DNA of 49,425 nt from an uncultured Chlorobiaceae bacterium (GCA_903895195.1 CAITSZ010000042.1:1-49425), one strand, 5' to 3'. Positions 17,165 through 32,144 are shown, numbered from the stretch's first letter. Notes: generated by a model from the sequence alone, not told the origin. Made by a program: numbers and translations.

Positions 17165-19558
17165 TTAAAAAGGAAGTTCACCGCCAAGATCATTTGTTTC
17201 GGTGTGCCGGATCTCTCTCAGCAGTTCTATGCCTTCAGGAGAAAATGAAAAGAGTGTATCGTCCGAAAAAATTGTACTGTAATCCTGTGGTTTGAAAAAC
17301 GGAAGAAACTTCTGGCAGTGCTCATCGAGGCGCTTAAGATAGAAGTGTGTATTTTCATCAGGCTTCTCCCTGTTCCATTCAGCGGCAAGCTTCCCTTTTT
17401 CATACGAAGAGCTTCCGGTTCCGCTCCCTGATACGTAATAGGTTATTCTGTCGCCTTTTGTAACGCCAAGTCCTGCTTTTATGGCAGTCTCATAGGTGAT
17501 GGATTTCGATCGTTTTCCGATTTTAACATCATTCTGATATTGTTCTATCGAGTTTTTCAGACTCTCTGTTCTTGAAAACTCAGAAACATCAAGTTCATGG
17601 TTCAGTATCTTGTTTCTGTATTCCGTGAACAGATCATGCAGCCCGCTGATATCCTCTGTTAAAAGCGTTTCAAATCCCCTGCGGACAAAATCCCTTCCGA
17701 ATTTCTCTCCGCTTCTGCTCGTCAGTGACGATCCTTTAAGCAGCATGACGTTATCATAGCCAAGAAGCGCGTAGTTTTTCTTCATGTAGGAGATCATTTT
17801 TCTGTATCTCCCGTCAAAACCGATGTTGATGCCTTGCGGCATGAGCATCGAGACCTCCTGAACCAGCTCTTTTTCTTCTGTTTCTGTGGTTACTGAAGCA
17901 GGGGGGACAAACAGAATGCCATCGGTGTCAACTTCTATAACTTTGCATCCTCTCGATTCAAACTCAAAAATCATCTTTTTTGCAAGGTTTTGACCTGTCG
18001 AAGTAACCTTGTCGGCTTCATCAAAATCATTGAAAATGCCGCCAACATACCCCAGATAGCCGTACATGGCATTTATGAGAATTTTGAATGAACTCTGCAT
18101 TGCATCGAAATTATTGGCAAGAGAGGCGTTTCCAAGAGCTTTTTCTTTGCGGGCTTTGTCTTTTGCCTTGAATCGAAGATCTTTCAAGTCATTAAGGATC
18201 CCTGGAAATACTCTTAAATCATCACTCTTAGGACAGATATTGTATGAAAGCATAATCGACGGATAGAGCGACTCCACATCGGCGTAGACAATCGGACCGA
18301 GAATTCCTTTAAGAAACACTTCGGTATATCCGCCTGAATGCTGCTGCCCTGAGGTCGGTTTTGGAATTGACTGCTTTCGTCGAAGATATTCGCGTACCAG
18401 AAGAACCTCAATTTTAGCAGCCTGTCCTATCCTTGACGTCATTGCATAGGTATAAGGAAGCATCTGCGCAAGGAAAAAATTGCTTCCCGAGAGAAGCGAC
18501 GAAAGCGCACGTGTTTCCCTAACATCATCAAGGGCGTAGGCCAGAAGCTTTTCATGATTGTTCTGCCAGAGTGCGGCTATATCTTTGTAATCAACGTAGG
18601 TTCGGTCCGGAGAGGCAAAGCCGAAATGCTTTGCGACAGCTTTTAAGCCGTAACTCTGCATCGAACGTTTTGAAATATCGTAGCTCTGGACAAGAAAAAG
18701 TGTATCAATAACATGCCTTCCCGGAATATCAAAAAATGGATAATCAATGCTTCGTTCAGCAAAACGGATGCTTGCCGGGTATGTTTTTGGAATAAGTCCG
18801 TTGCGCCCTATTGCAAATGGGATGCCATGGCGCTCGCATCTTCTTTGCAGATAAGAGAGGTCAAAACTGAAAATATTGTGGCCTTCGATAACGTCCGGAT
18901 CCATTTTTACTATCAAGGCCACAAGCTCCTCCAGAAGAGCTTTTTCATCCCTGCCCTTTGAATGCAGAGCCGTTTCCCATCCTTTGCTGTCGCTGAGCGA
19001 AACAATAATAACTTCATCTTCTCCAAAACCTGAATTCCCTGTTTTCTTTCCGGCCGGATCATAATTTGTCTCTATATCGAGCTGCATTCGATACAGGTCA
19101 TCAAATATCATTCCCTTGAATAGTGTCTTTCCGCTTTGAAGCAGATACTGCGTGACGGCGTCCCCTTTATTATATATGTGAGAGTTGTTCTCGAACTGCC
19201 CGCCTTCATTTGAAGATTCCGAAGCCTCAGTATATTTTTTGCCGTTTATGAAATCAATTGCGCCTCTGTATGTTTTCCAGCTGCGAAAAATTGAGAGGCA
19301 CTGATAAAAATTGGAGCCTCCAAGTTTTACCAGCCAGAATTTATCCTTGTCTTCTGGAATAAAGCCCTCAAGCAGCGAGGCGTCTGAAACAAATATAAAA
19401 GGGAAAAATGGTTCGTCGTGAAAACTCACCGTCCCGTTTATTCGGTTAAATACTCTGATTCGGGTATCTGTTAACTGGTAGGCGCCAACTATGTTCTCCT
19501 CTTTATCCTTTCCAAACAGGAGGTCGTTGGTTACGATTTCATGTATAATACTCTCCAT
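17165..19558 (-). CDS. polB: B-family DNA polymerase
   Basis: This 797-residue family B polymerase has an intact 3'-5' exonuclease: ExoI with LDIET (Asp161, Glu163), Exo[13 protein letters not shown] (Asn228, Asp233), and Exo[12 protein letters not shown]. The polymerase motifs are A ([12 protein letters not shown]), B ([13 protein letters not shown]) and C (EVDTDGILF). All metal-binding aspartates are present. The closest functional analogy is E. coli Pol II in repair, restart and translesion synthesis, but the protein also resembles archaeal-type PolB. It lies between fprA and mnmG, close to the origin, with a parS-like site right upstream of its start. Confidence 0.93.
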   Translation of the reverse strand: MESIIHEIVTNDLLFGKDKEENIVGAYQLTDTRIRVFNRINGTVSFHDEPFFPFIFVSDASLLEGFIPEDKDKFWLVKLGGSNFYQCLSIFRSWKTYRGAIDFINGKKYTEASESSNEGGQFENNSHIYNKGDAVTQYLLQSGKTLFKGMIFDDLYRMQLDIETNYDPAGKKTGNSGFGEDEVIIVSLSDSKGWETALHSKGRDEKALLEELVALIVKMDPDVIEGHNIFSFDLSYLQRRCERHGIPFAIGRNGLIPKTYPASIRFAERSIDYPFFDIPGRHVIDTLFLVQSYDISKRSMQSYGLKAVAKHFGFASPDRTYVDYKDIAALWQNNHEKLLAYALDDVRETRALSSLLSGSNFFLAQMLPYTYAMTSRIGQAAKIEVLLVREYLRRKQSIPKPTSGQQHSGGYTEVFLKGILGPIVYADVESLYPSIMLSYNICPKSDDLRVFPGILNDLKDLRFKAKDKARKEKALGNASLANNFDAMQSSFKILINAMYGYLGYVGGIFNDFDEADKVTSTGQNLAKKMIFEFESRGCKVIEVDTDGILFVPPASVTTETEEKELVQEVSMLMPQGINIGFDGRYRKMISYMKKNYALLGYDNVMLLKGSSLTSRSGEKFGRDFVRRGFETLLTEDISGLHDLFTEYRNKILNHELDVSEFSRTESLKNSIEQYQNDVKIGKRSKSITYETAIKAGLGVTKGDRITYYVSGSGTGSSSYEKGKLAAEWNREKPDENTHFYLKRLDEHCQKFLPFFKPQDYSTIFSDDTLFSFSPEGIELLREIRHTETNDLGGELPF

Positions 19559-19601
19559 TCGGGCTCAATAGCTTAATTCGCTGCAGAAAAAGGATGAAAA
19601 T

Positions 19602-19617
19602 AGTTTCACGTGAAACA
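19602..19617. promoter_or_regulatory. parS-like centromere site, 15 of 16 bases
   Basis: AGTTTCACGTGAAACA matches the ParB-binding parS consensus TGTTTCACGTGAAACA except at the first base. It lies in the short gap between polB and mnmG, about 8 kb from dnaA. ParB is not encoded in the window. Confidence 0.8.
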
Positions 19618-19626
19618 TTTGAGTTG

Positions 19627-21492
19627 TCACCGCCCGAGACGTATCATGAGGACTGAGATATCTGAGGGCGAAACACCAAGTATTCTTGAAGCCTGCCCTA
19701 TAGTGTCCGGGCGATGTTTCATTAATTTTTCGCGACCTTCATTTGAAAGTCCTGATACACTGTCGTACTTGAAAGACCCTGGAATCTGATGAGAATCCAG
19801 CCGGAGAATCTTGTCTGCCATCAGGAGATCCCTTTTAAGATAACCCTGATATTTAAAATCAATATCAACCTGTTCAAAAATAGATGGGTCATCTGTTATG
19901 GTGAGGACGGCTTTTTTGAATGACACAGATTGCTCAATGAGTATGTGCAGATAGATCCCTGTTCTTTTCAGAAGAGTCGATGCATTTTGTAACGTAGTGA
20001 CTTCAGTATAGCCGAGTTGCGTCAGTAAAGGGCTGATTTCTGCTGCCGACAGCCTTGTCTCAAGGCAAAGCTGCTTGAGTGCTTCAATAGCAATGATTTT
20101 CTGGCTGCATGAGGCAAATGTCGCTTCATCGAGAAGCCCTGATGCATATCCGAAATCATACAGACGGATATCTGCATTGTCATGACGCAGCAGGAGACGA
20201 TGTTCAGCCGAGGAGGTGAACATACGATACGGCTCATTAGTCTCTTTGGTGATTAGGTCATCAACTAGAACGCCAATGTAGGCATCAGATCGCTTGAGAT
20301 GCATCTGAGGTTTCTGGCGAAGCTTGAGGGAGGCGTTTATACCGGCAACCAATCCCTGCGCTGCAGCCTCTTCATACCCTGATGTGCCATTGATCTGTCC
20401 TGCAAAGTAGAGGTTTGCCACCAGTTTCGTCTCAAGACTTCTGTTTATCTGATAAGGAAAAAAGTAGTCATACTCAATTGCATACCCCGGACGTATCATT
20501 TTGACCTTCTCGAGTCCGCGAATAGAGCGCAGTCCCTCTATCTGTATATCTTCAGGCAGAGAGGTCGAAAAGCCGTTGACATACATTTCATTAGTGTCGA
20601 TTCCTTCGGGTTCAAGAAATATATGATGGCTCTCCTTGTCTGGGAATCGGCAGATTTTGTCTTCAATTGATGGACAGTATCGCGGTCCTATTCCCTGCAC
20701 TTTCCCTGTAAACAGAGGGGATCTGTCGAAGCCTTTCTTTAAGATTTCATGAGTCTCGAGTGAGGTCTTTGTGACAAAACAGCTGATCTCTTTCCTTTTA
20801 AGGGTGGGTTCCGTTTTGAACGAGAATACTACAGGCTCCTCGTCTCCTCTCTGTTCGTCAACAAGAGAGTAGTCGACACTGCGTGCGTCAATTCTCGGCG
20901 GAGTACCTGTTTTAAGGCGACCCGCTGAAAAGCCCATCGAAATAAGGTTTTCCGTCAACCCGTACACCGGAGGCTCCGCTATTGTACGGCCCCCATGGTA
21001 ATGGTTCATGCCGATATGAATCAGTCCGTTCAAAAATGTTCCACAGGTAAGGATCACCGCTGAAGCGTTAATGGTTCTTCCTGAAGTCAGCCTTACCCCC
21101 TTGCAAACTCCCGAAGAACACTCAATCCCTGTAACCGTATCCTGAAGAAGGTCTATATTCTTTTCTTCTTCAATTACCCGCCTCATGTAATGAGAGTACA
21201 TGGCTTTGTCGGCCTGCGCTCTCGGTGAGTGCATCGCAGGGCCTTTGCTTCTGTTGAGCATCCTGAACTGTATCCCGGTGGCATCTATTGCTTTCGCCAT
21301 CTCTCCGCCGAGCGCATCAATCTCTCTCGTTATCTGCCCTTTTGCTACGCCGCCTATCGCGGGGTTGCATGACATTCTGGCAATTGCTGTAAGATCGGAA
21401 GAAATAAGCAGGCAGGAGCACCCTGTTCTTGCTGCAGCCAGTGCCGCTTCGCACCCTGCATGACCTGCCCCTGCAACTAAAATATCATACAT
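19627..21492 (-). CDS. mnmG: tRNA uridine-5-carboxymethylaminomethyl modification enzyme MnmG (GidA)
   Basis: This 621-residue FAD protein starts [20 protein letters not shown]. It has the family words [32 protein letters not shown] and [11 protein letters not shown], and the C-terminal helical domain ending [10 protein letters not shown]. With MnmE (not in the window) it modifies the wobble uridine of several tRNAs. Full length, no lesion. It is bracketed by two parS-type sites. Confidence 0.97.
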   Translation of the reverse strand: MYDILVAGAGHAGCEAALAAARTGCSCLLISSDLTAIARMSCNPAIGGVAKGQITREIDALGGEMAKAIDATGIQFRMLNRSKGPAMHSPRAQADKAMYSHYMRRVIEEEKNIDLLQDTVTGIECSSGVCKGVRLTSGRTINASAVILTCGTFLNGLIHIGMNHYHGGRTIAEPPVYGLTENLISMGFSAGRLKTGTPPRIDARSVDYSLVDEQRGDEEPVVFSFKTEPTLKRKEISCFVTKTSLETHEILKKGFDRSPLFTGKVQGIGPRYCPSIEDKICRFPDKESHHIFLEPEGIDTNEMYVNGFSTSLPEDIQIEGLRSIRGLEKVKMIRPGYAIEYDYFFPYQINRSLETKLVANLYFAGQINGTSGYEEAAAQGLVAGINASLKLRQKPQMHLKRSDAYIGVLVDDLITKETNEPYRMFTSSAEHRLLLRHDNADIRLYDFGYASGLLDEATFASCSQKIIAIEALKQLCLETRLSAAEISPLLTQLGYTEVTTLQNASTLLKRTGIYLHILIEQSVSFKKAVLTITDDPSIFEQVDIDFKYQGYLKRDLLMADKILRLDSHQIPGSFKYDSVSGLSNEGREKLMKHRPDTIGQASRILGVSPSDISVLMIRLGR

Positions 21493-21503
21493 GATGAGCT
21501 GAT

Positions 21504-21519
21504 TGTTTCACGTGAAACA
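21504..21519. promoter_or_regulatory. parS centromere site, exact consensus
   Basis: TGTTTCACGTGAAACA is identical to the bacterial parS consensus, lying 12 bp upstream of the mnmG start. With the site at 19602 it brackets the gene, which supports a ParB loading zone near the origin. Confidence 0.88.
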
Positions 21520-21934
21520 TTTGTCAATTGCTTAAGATTTAAGGACCGAAGATACAAATAATAGCGCTTTATCTCTTTCAAGTATCAATATCAATGAAAA
21601 TGGCCGAATACTGTATTATATAAGTATAATATATTGACTTTTGTTGCCTTATGTACACTATATATTAATACAAGTTCTTGTTAAAAGAGATATTCTGCAG
21701 ATTATCCCCTCTTCCGTGCCGGTTAAAAGGTGAAAACTGAAATCCACATGATGGCGGTTAAGCTACCAGCACTCCCTGTCGGCTGTCGGCCTTGTTTTCT
21801 TAAAGTCAGCGTGGATGCCCGGATTTCCCTTGAAAAAGGGCAGTTAGGGGGCTCTTGTGCTTGAAGCCGATTGTTAGATAATCAATACCCCATTTTATAT
21901 ATTGGCTGAATTATTTCTATTCGAGCGAAAAGCG
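21520..21934. promoter_or_regulatory. Gene-free gap upstream of secD
   Basis: This stretch of about 415 bp has no supportable gene. A possible promoter is TTGACT (21634-21639) with CACTAT (21656-21661) 16 bp on, or TATATT further along. Small G/C-rich inverted words around 21825-21860 may be a remnant or a weak hairpin. An in-frame TTG at 21902 would extend secD but has no ribosome site. Confidence 0.35.
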
Positions 21935-23797
21935 ATGCCATCAATGAAAAATAAACGTTTTAATCTTCTTCTTATTGCAGTTGTTACCCTCGTGGCAGCC
22001 TGGTCATTATGGCCAACCTGGCGCGACTACTCCCTTTCGAAACAGCTCAGCACCTTTAAGTCAGCACCGGACAGTCTTCGCTACACTCTGAGCAAACGTG
22101 ATGAGATAGAGACTGCCCGCAAAAAAAGTCTCAAACTCGGCCTTGATTTGAAAGGCGGCATGCATCTGGTTATGGAAGTTGACCAGGTTGATCTGTTTGA
22201 ACAGAAAGCCTGGAATAAAGATGCAAAGTTTACTTCAATTATGAATACCGTCCGGAGCAAAGCCTCGAAAAGCGATGCTAAGGTTCTTGATATCCTTGCC
22301 GGGGAGTTCAAAAATGAAAATATGCGCCTGAGCCGCTATTTTTACGATATCCGCAACTCAGACCAGGAAATTTCTAAAAAACTGGAGAAGGAGTCCGAAG
22401 ACGCTCTTAACCGCGCAAAGGAGATCATTCGCAACCGTATCGATCAGTACGGCGTAGCTGAGCCGGTCATCACAACGCAGGGCAGCAGAAAACTTATCAT
22501 AGAGCTTCCCGGTGTTTCAGATGAAAACAGGGTGAGAAACCTTCTGAAAGGAACAGCTAAGCTTGAGTTCCGGCTTCTTCGTGATCCTGAAATACTCGTC
22601 AGGACTCTTGACAGGCTCAACACCTATATGGTTCAGAATATAGCCGCTCCGCCAGTCGCTCCTGCGGCTGACGCTTCACAATCTTCATCAGTTTCATCGC
22701 AGCTTAAGTTGCCCGTACCGGCACCGGCAGCAGCCAGGCCCGCCTCTCTCAAACCGATATACGATGTTATCGGTGTATTCCAGAACGGAACGGCCTATAC
22801 CACAGAGCGCTCCAAGGATTATGTGGCCTCCCTGCTTCATCGCAGCGACATTCAGGCTCTCTTGCCACAGGATACCGAGCTGCTGCTCGCCGCCAAGCCT
22901 GAAATCGGCAAGAATGGCGAAAAACTTTTCCCTGTCTATCTTGTAAAAAAGACTCCTGAGTTGACGGGCGGTGTTATTACAGAAGCTAAGGCGACTTTCG
23001 GTTCGCAGGGTGTGCAGCCTGAAGTGCTTATGGCAATGAACTCCGAGGGAACCTCCAAATGGGCCCGTATTACCGGAGCAAATATCGGCAAGCGTATTGC
23101 CATCGTGCTTGACGGTGCGGTCTACAGTGCTCCTGTAGTGCAATCGAAAATCCCCAGTGGCAACTCTGTCATTAATGGAATTGAGAGCCTTGAAGAGGCA
23201 AAAGATCTCGAAATTGTCCTCAAGGCGGGAGCTCTTCCTGCTCCGGTCAGGATCATTGAAGAGCGTTCCGTGGGACCTTCACTCGGAGCCGATTATATCC
23301 GCGCTGGAATCCTCTCGCTCGGCTGGGCATTTCTGGCGGTTTCTGTCTTTATGCTCCTCTACTATAAAAAGGCAGGTATTGCTGCCGATATAGCTCTTGT
23401 GCTTAACATTGTCATTGTCCTTTCAGTACTTGCAGGGTTCAGTGCATCCCTTTCATTGCCGGGTATTGCAGGTATTGTTCTGACTATTGGAATGGCAGTC
23501 GATGCCAACGTTCTGATCTATGAGCGCATACGCGAAGAGCTTGACGGAGGAAAGGTGCTGAAATCCGCGATTGAAGTCGGGTACGACAGGGCTTTTTCAT
23601 CGATTCTGGATTCGCATGTAACAACGCTTTGTGCAGCATTTCTTCTCTTTACCTATGGAATCGGGCCGATTCAGGGATTTGCCCTTACCCTTATGATCGG
23701 TACTGCAGCAAGCCTCTTTACCTCGATTGTCGTGACCAAAGAGATATTCTCGTTCCTGCTCGACAGGAACCTTATGACGAAAAAAAGTTTCGGTTAA
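21935..23797 (+). CDS. secD: Protein translocase subunit SecD
   Basis: The start is taken at the ATG 21935; ATG 21944 is equally possible and the frame is open to a TTG at 21902. The protein has an N-terminal membrane segment ([15 protein letters not shown]) and the SecD motif [15 protein letters not shown]. The large periplasmic P1 domain has [16 protein letters not shown], and the membrane half has [21 protein letters not shown] Pro/Ala/Ser-rich linker around residues 240-265 (of the longer frame) is an unusual insert in the periplasmic part. SecD and SecF pull translocating proteins out using the proton gradient. secF follows 21 bp later. Confidence 0.95.
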   Translation: MPSMKNKRFNLLLIAVVTLVAAWSLWPTWRDYSLSKQLSTFKSAPDSLRYTLSKRDEIETARKKSLKLGLDLKGGMHLVMEVDQVDLFEQKAWNKDAKFTSIMNTVRSKASKSDAKVLDILAGEFKNENMRLSRYFYDIRNSDQEISKKLEKESEDALNRAKEIIRNRIDQYGVAEPVITTQGSRKLIIELPGVSDENRVRNLLKGTAKLEFRLLRDPEILVRTLDRLNTYMVQNIAAPPVAPAADASQSSSVSSQLKLPVPAPAAARPASLKPIYDVIGVFQNGTAYTTERSKDYVASLLHRSDIQALLPQDTELLLAAKPEIGKNGEKLFPVYLVKKTPELTGGVITEAKATFGSQGVQPEVLMAMNSEGTSKWARITGANIGKRIAIVLDGAVYSAPVVQSKIPSGNSVINGIESLEEAKDLEIVLKAGALPAPVRIIEERSVGPSLGADYIRAGILSLGWAFLAVSVFMLLYYKKAGIAADIALVLNIVIVLSVLAGFSASLSLPGIAGIVLTIGMAVDANVLIYERIREELDGGKVLKSAIEVGYDRAFSSILDSHVTTLCAAFLLFTYGIGPIQGFALTLMIGTAASLFTSIVVTKEIFSFLLDRNLMTKKSFG

Positions 23798-23818
23798 TTT
23801 TTCAATACGTAACAACCC

Positions 23819-24754
23819 ATGAGGATTTTTCATAAAGCCAGCTTTGATTTTATACGGTTTCGTAAAATTGCCTATATCTTTTCGCTTGTTATTCTTGCAT
23901 CAGGGATGATATCTCTGGCTGTTAAAGGTTTGAATTACGGGATCGACTTCAGGGGCGGATCTGAAGTGCTTATACGGTTTGAAAAAAATATAGATGTCAG
24001 TACCGTTCGTTCCGTTCTGGATGTGGCAGGAGTTTCAGGATCGCTGAAGCAGTACGGCATGGACCGTTCGTTTCTCTTCAGTACCGTGTTCAATGGTGAA
24101 ACAAACGATTTGAAATCACTTGTTTCACATGCTTTAAACGACAGGCTCAAAAACAATCATCACGAAATTGTCCGCGTTGAAGCTGTCGGCCCGAGCATTG
24201 CATCTGATTTGAAATGGTCTGCTGTAAAAGCTCTGCTGGCATCGCTGCTGGCAATTCTGCTCTATGTAGGATTCCGCTTTGAGCTCAAATTTGCCACTGC
24301 AGGAGTGGTTGCTATTTTTCATGATATTCTTACTGTGCTTGGTCTCTTCAGTCTGCTTGGAGGAGTGTTTGAGTTTATGCCCCTTGAGATGGATCAAAGC
24401 ATCATAGCGGCATTTCTTACCATCGCGGGGTACTCCATTACCGATACCGTTGTTGTCTACGACCGTATAAGAGAGCGCATCCGAGGACAGAAGCCCTCTG
24501 AATATGAGCGAATCTTTAATGAAAGCATGAACCAGACGCTTGGCCGGACCATTATAACCTCCAGCACAGTGCTTCTCTCTGTTCTGGTTCTCTTTATTTT
24601 TGCAGGCCCGGCTATAAGAGGGTTTGCTTTTGCCGTGTTCATCGGTATTCTTATTGGAACCTATTCATCCATCTTTGTTGCAGCGCCTCTTGTCTATGAC
24701 TGGCTGAGGCTGTCAAAAAGCCCTGTTCATCTTAGAGGAAGCAAGGTATCCTGA
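23819..24754 (+). CDS. secF: Protein translocase subunit SecF
   Basis: This 311-residue protein has six membrane segments, a first periplasmic domain beginning NYGIDFRGGSEVLIRF, and the conserved SecF motif TIAGYSITDTVVVYDRIRE. The end includes GPAIRGFAFAVFIGILIGTYSS. It forms the complex with SecD just upstream. An intact gene of normal length. Confidence 0.96.
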   Translation: MRIFHKASFDFIRFRKIAYIFSLVILASGMISLAVKGLNYGIDFRGGSEVLIRFEKNIDVSTVRSVLDVAGVSGSLKQYGMDRSFLFSTVFNGETNDLKSLVSHALNDRLKNNHHEIVRVEAVGPSIASDLKWSAVKALLASLLAILLYVGFRFELKFATAGVVAIFHDILTVLGLFSLLGGVFEFMPLEMDQSIIAAFLTIAGYSITDTVVVYDRIRERIRGQKPSEYERIFNESMNQTLGRTIITSSTVLLSVLVLFIFAGPAIRGFAFAVFIGILIGTYSSIFVAAPLVYDWLRLSKSPVHLRGSKVS

Positions 24755-24818
24755 GACGCATATCCCCTTTTTGGGGGCCCGGATTAAACAATACTATATA
24801 TACCTGAGGAGTTAAGGG

Positions 24819-28563
<3,745 letters not shown>

Positions 28564-28571
28564 GGTGTGCG

Positions 28572-29189
28572 TTATTTTTCACCAAGTTGTCTGAGCTTGA
28601 AGCTTTTGCGGTGAATCGGGCACCGTCCGTACTGCATAATCGCCCGGACGTGTTCCCCTGTGCCATAGCCGACATGCCGCTCAAAGCCATACTCCGGCCA
28701 CTTGGCGCCGTATGCCGCCATAATTGCGTCCCGATGGGTTTTTGCCAGCACAGAAGCTGCGGCAATCGAGAACACCAGGGCATCTCCCTTCACAATGGTC
28801 GTATAGGGAATCCCGAGGCTTGTCTTGAACCTGTTGCCGTCAACAAGCAGCAGATCCGGCGTCACCGGAAGCGACTCAACAGCACTGTTCATGGCAAGCA
28901 TGGTTGCCTGAAGAATGTTTATTAGATCGATCGTCTCAGGCTCAACAGCTGCGACTGCCCACCCCAGAGCATGTTCCTTTATTTCAAGGGTAAGCTCCTC
29001 CCTGAGTCTTGGCGAAAGCTTTTTGGAGTCATTCAGCTGTTCCAGCACACTGCCATCCGGCCTGAACCAGCGGGGGAACACAACCGCTCCGGCGACTACC
29101 GGCCCGGCCAGAGGCCCCCGGCCAACCTCATCAATACCGCATATCATCCCGGTCGTTTCCCAAAGGGGGAACTCATAGTCCGTATTCAT
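28572..29189 (-). CDS. rnhB: Ribonuclease HII
   Basis: This 205-residue protein starts with the active-site block [20 protein letters not shown]. It has [28 protein letters not shown] and the later acidic residue region [15 protein letters not shown], then the GYGTGEH motif. It removes ribonucleotides and RNA primers from DNA. Normal length; co-oriented with yraN. Confidence 0.96.
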   Translation of the reverse strand: MNTDYEFPLWETTGMICGIDEVGRGPLAGPVVAGAVVFPRWFRPDGSVLEQLNDSKKLSPRLREELTLEIKEHALGWAVAAVEPETIDLINILQATMLAMNSAVESLPVTPDLLLVDGNRFKTSLGIPYTTIVKGDALVFSIAAASVLAKTHRDAIMAAYGAKWPEYGFERHVGYGTGEHVRAIMQYGRCPIHRKSFKLRQLGEK

Positions 29190-29308
29190 GGAAACAAAAT
29201 TGTTTTATGCATCAATCTGATAAGCTTGGCGTGGTCATTTTCCGTCCCTTCAGCACACCAAGAATCGCTTGAAAATTGTCCAGTCCCGCTTCAAGGTTTT
29301 CGATGATC

Positions 29309-29547
29309 TCAACTCTCTTTTCCAATGAGATCTATATTTGATTGTTTTCTATTACGAATTACCTTTTCATTGCCATACTGTTCCGGCATTACCGGTGTTT
29401 GATCCCATACGCGACCGTCAAGCATACGGCCTGCTTTCTTTTTGTTGAATCCTCCCCATTGTTTGAAGAAGAAGGGAACATTAGCTTGTCACATCCAGTG
29501 ACAGGGTTCCAGGTCATCTCTGTCCACTCTATGTGCGATTGCGCCAT
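29309..29547 (-). pseudogene. DUF5131 (phage Gp37/Gp68-like) gene, internally deleted and frameshifted
   Basis: From the ATG at 29547 the minus strand reads MAQSHIEWTEMTWNPVTGC, the exact type of start of DUF5131 proteins. After DKLM the frame changes and continues as [20 protein letters not shown], then [16 protein letters not shown], which is the C-terminal end of the same family. The whole middle, with its Cys-rich radical-SAM-like part, is missing. The remaining frame ends at 29309. A short downstream frame (29208-29321, [17 protein letters not shown]) is unassigned. Confidence 0.7.
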
Positions 29548-29549
29548 GG

Positions 29550-29837
29550 TTAACTCTTTATTATAATAGCGCTTGCAATATTTTTTGCAGCAGCATTGTT
29601 GGATGCGAACACAAAATGATAAATCGGAACGTTACGACTGTTACTTAGCATGAGCGGAGTTTCAGTAACATATCGCCATATCGTATGCAACTGACGAATA
29701 TACAGATTTGCAATATGCTGAATAGGATTCCTGATTTTTCTTGTAATCTCGTCATCACCAAACAGGGTTGTCTGTTTTTCTTTTTTGAAAAACTCCGCCC
29801 TGATTTCCTCTTCTGAAAGCTTTTTACTGTCGCGCAT
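29550..29837 (-). pseudogene. C-terminal fragment resembling TcmP (three-Cys-motif partner)
   Basis: The 95-codon frame reads KKLSEEEIRAEFFKKEKQ, then NPIQHIANLYIRQLHTIW and NVPIYHFVFASNNAAAKNIA, and stops. This looks like the end of a TcmP-type protein. TcmP genes are typically next to DUF5131 genes, and the DUF5131 remnant begins 3 bp downstream. The N-terminal two thirds are missing; the frame is fused upstream to an HsdR-like fragment. The family call rests on resemblance and context. Confidence 0.5.
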
Positions 29838-30000
29838 GAAGAAGAATGCATTCGAGAGGCTTGAGGTCGGTGCTGGTTGCAGTCATATCCACAGTGACGG
29901 CTATTCTCGGATTGTATTCGTTAATCTCATCGCGAGCGCGTTGCTCCGGTGTCTGGTTCAAAGAGGAACTATCCTCCATTTGAAAAAGCGCTTAAACTGT
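29824..30000 (-). pseudogene. Fragment of a type I restriction R subunit (HsdR-like helicase)
   Basis: The frame ending at 29824 reads YNPRIAVTVDMTATSTDLKP, then LECILLHAR. This is helicase motif V of HsdR-type proteins (consensus IAVTVDMIATGTD-KPLE). The normal continuation FFMRD is present one frame over. Both the rest of HsdR and the hsdM/hsdS partners are absent, so it is a dead fragment. Confidence 0.65.
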
Positions 30001-30429
30001 TACGTCTATGAACGCAGGAAAGGAGTATTCGAATACATGAAAAATACTTTAAGTAATGTACATATTTCCATAATAAATACTGCAGGCAAAACCCGCGAAA
30101 GGACTCTTTTGGTACTTGACTGCACTATCATGATGTGTATCTTGCAATCAGCATTATCAATGCGGTAGCGATCCTCTATTTCCATTTCACCTTCAGTGAG
30201 GGCGTTGCTGATTCCTTGTATAATTTCTTATCTTGATCGTTGGTTTGCAGGTCTGTTTTCCTGCCTGCCATCGGTTTTTCCTGTCTAAATGTATTGATTG
30301 GTATTGGACGCTTGACTCTTGACCTGTTTAAGAGCAGCGTTGCATAGTTCTGCGACAGGTTGATTTCAGCTGTATGTGCGGCTTAAAGAGTGACAAAAGG
30401 GGCTTGCCCCCTGGTTCTTACCATTATAA
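30001..30429. other. Gene-free gap between the defence remnants and rng
   Basis: I see no gene here. Short minus-strand frames near 30010-30240 have no family I recognise. A candidate promoter with TTGACC near 30320 precedes rng. A G/C-rich inverted word AGGGG-CTTG-CCCCCT near 30398-30412 lies in the probable rng leader and could be a control hairpin. Confidence 0.3.
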
Positions 30430-32127
30430 ATGAGTGAACGAATGAAGAAGAGTTCGAATAAGCAGTTGTTGATGAACAAGACTGGCGACGAGATACAGGT
30501 TGCGCTTGTTGACGAAGGTCGTCTGGTCGAGTTGATTATTGAGCGCCCTGAAAGCAAAAGAAGTATCGGTGATATTTATCTTGGCCGGGTGCATAAGGTT
30601 ATCGAAGGGTTGAAGGCGGCATTTGTCGATATCGGGCAGAAGTCCGACGGCTTTCTTCACTTTTCAGATGTAGGCACTACCAGTGAGGACTACCGAGCAC
30701 TGATCGAGGATGATGATGATGATGAAACTGTCGTCGGAACTGAAGAAGAAGGTGAGGAAGGTCTCCTTTCTGTTGAAGCGCCCGCTGCTGAGCAGAATGT
30801 GAAAGCGTCGGCACGAAGCGGCAACAAGCGCATGTCAGCCGATACCGAGGACAAGGGTGAAAAACGTCAGTCCTATACGCAGATTATTGCCGGCAAGCTG
30901 AAGCCTAACGACTCCATTCTTGTCCAGGTCATCAAGGAGCCTATAAGCAGCAAGGGTTCACGCCTTACTTCCGATATTACCATTGCGGGTCGATTTATGG
31001 TGCTGCTGCCTTTTGGGGGTGGTCAGGTAGCTGTTTCCCGCAGGGTGGTTGTTCGTAAAGAGAGGGCAAGATTGAAAAAACTTGTGCGCTCCATGCTTCC
31101 GGAAGGTTTCGGTGCAATCATCCGTACGGTTGCCGAAGATCAGGAGGAGGCCCTGTTGAAGCAGGATCTCGAAAAACTTCTGGCCAAGTGGACGCAGATT
31201 GAGGAAAAGCTTCAGGATGCCGCTCCTCCTCAGCTGATTTTCAAGGAGGATACCATCATATCAAGTGTTCTTCGCGACTCTCTGACCTCCGACGTCACTG
31301 AAATTGTTGCCAATTCGCCCGTCATCTACAAAGAGACGCTGAATTATATCCAGTGGGCGGCGCCTGAAATGGTTAAAAATGTCAGCCTCTACCAGGGAAA
31401 GCTTCCTCTGTTTGAAGGCTATGGTATCGCAAAAGATGTCGAGTCGATCTTTTCCCGCAAAGTCTGGCTGAAGTCAGGCGGGTATATCATCATCGAGCAT
31501 ACCGAAGCCATGGTGGTTGTTGACGTCAACAGCGGACGCTATGCCGCCAAGCGTGAGCAGGAGGAGAACTCTCTCAAGACCAACCTCGAGGCGGCCCGTG
31601 AGGTAGTCCGTCAGCTTAGGCTTCGCGATATCGGCGGTATTATCGTCGTTGATTTCATCGATATGCTTGATCAGAAAAATGCCAAGAAGGTCTATGACTC
31701 CATGAAGACCGAACTGCGCAACGACAGGGCAAAATCAAACATCCTGCCCATGTCCGATTTCGGAATCATGCAGATTACCCGCGAAAGGATACGTCCGAGT
31801 CTGATGCAGCGTATGGGCGATCAGTGCCCGGCCTGCGGCGGAAGCGGAGTCGTACAGGCAAGGTTTACGACCATCAACCAGATTGAGCGCTGGCTAAGAA
31901 AGTATGCGCTTCAGCACGCCATGCGCTTTCAGCAGCTTGATCTCTACGTGAGCCCGACGGTTGTCGAACCGCTGCGGAACAGCGATATGAAAACAGAGCT
32001 GAAATGGTTTCTCCAGCACATGCTCTTTGTTCAGGTGAAGGCGGACGAAAGCCTGAGAAGCGACGATTTCCGATTCTACAGTAGAAAAAACAACAAGGAC
32101 ATTACCGCTGAATACGGCGATATCTAA
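30430..32127 (+). CDS. rng: Ribonuclease E/G family endoribonuclease
   Basis: This 565-residue protein has an S1 domain starting near residue 45 ([20 protein letters not shown]). The RNase E/G catalytic part has the two metal-binding aspartates in [10 protein letters not shown] and [10 protein letters not shown]. The Zn-link is CPACGGSG, with the end [12 protein letters not shown]. It cuts single-stranded RNA in rRNA maturation and mRNA decay. It lacks the long C-terminal scaffold of E. coli RNase E, so the name RNase G fits. Odd: a long acidic, Ser/Ala-rich insertion (about residues 85-155) interrupts the S1 domain, including five GAT codons in a row (30709-30723). Confidence 0.93.
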   Translation: MSERMKKSSNKQLLMNKTGDEIQVALVDEGRLVELIIERPESKRSIGDIYLGRVHKVIEGLKAAFVDIGQKSDGFLHFSDVGTTSEDYRALIEDDDDDETVVGTEEEGEEGLLSVEAPAAEQNVKASARSGNKRMSADTEDKGEKRQSYTQIIAGKLKPNDSILVQVIKEPISSKGSRLTSDITIAGRFMVLLPFGGGQVAVSRRVVVRKERARLKKLVRSMLPEGFGAIIRTVAEDQEEALLKQDLEKLLAKWTQIEEKLQDAAPPQLIFKEDTIISSVLRDSLTSDVTEIVANSPVIYKETLNYIQWAAPEMVKNVSLYQGKLPLFEGYGIAKDVESIFSRKVWLKSGGYIIIEHTEAMVVVDVNSGRYAAKREQEENSLKTNLEAAREVVRQLRLRDIGGIIVVDFIDMLDQKNAKKVYDSMKTELRNDRAKSNILPMSDFGIMQITRERIRPSLMQRMGDQCPACGGSGVVQARFTTINQIERWLRKYALQHAMRFQQLDLYVSPTVVEPLRNSDMKTELKWFLQHMLFVQVKADESLRSDDFRFYSRKNNKDITAEYGDI

Positions 32128-32144
32128 TAATAAGAAAGTGTTTT

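Noticed and set aside
21700-21900. A possible small RNA or riboswitch upstream of secD
   Set aside because: Only short, weak inverted words are present and no known riboswitch core is visible; not supportable.
24765-24785. CCCC-T6-GGGG word after secF as a terminator
   Set aside because: The stem is only four to five pairs and there is no U-run after it; the next gene is co-oriented, so read-through is likely.
29342-29566. A 74-codon plus-strand frame
   Set aside because: It is opposite the DUF5131 remnant, whose two signature ends are clear on the minus strand.
29785-30168. A 127-codon plus-strand frame
   Set aside because: It is antisense to the HsdR and TcmP-like fragments and has no family features.
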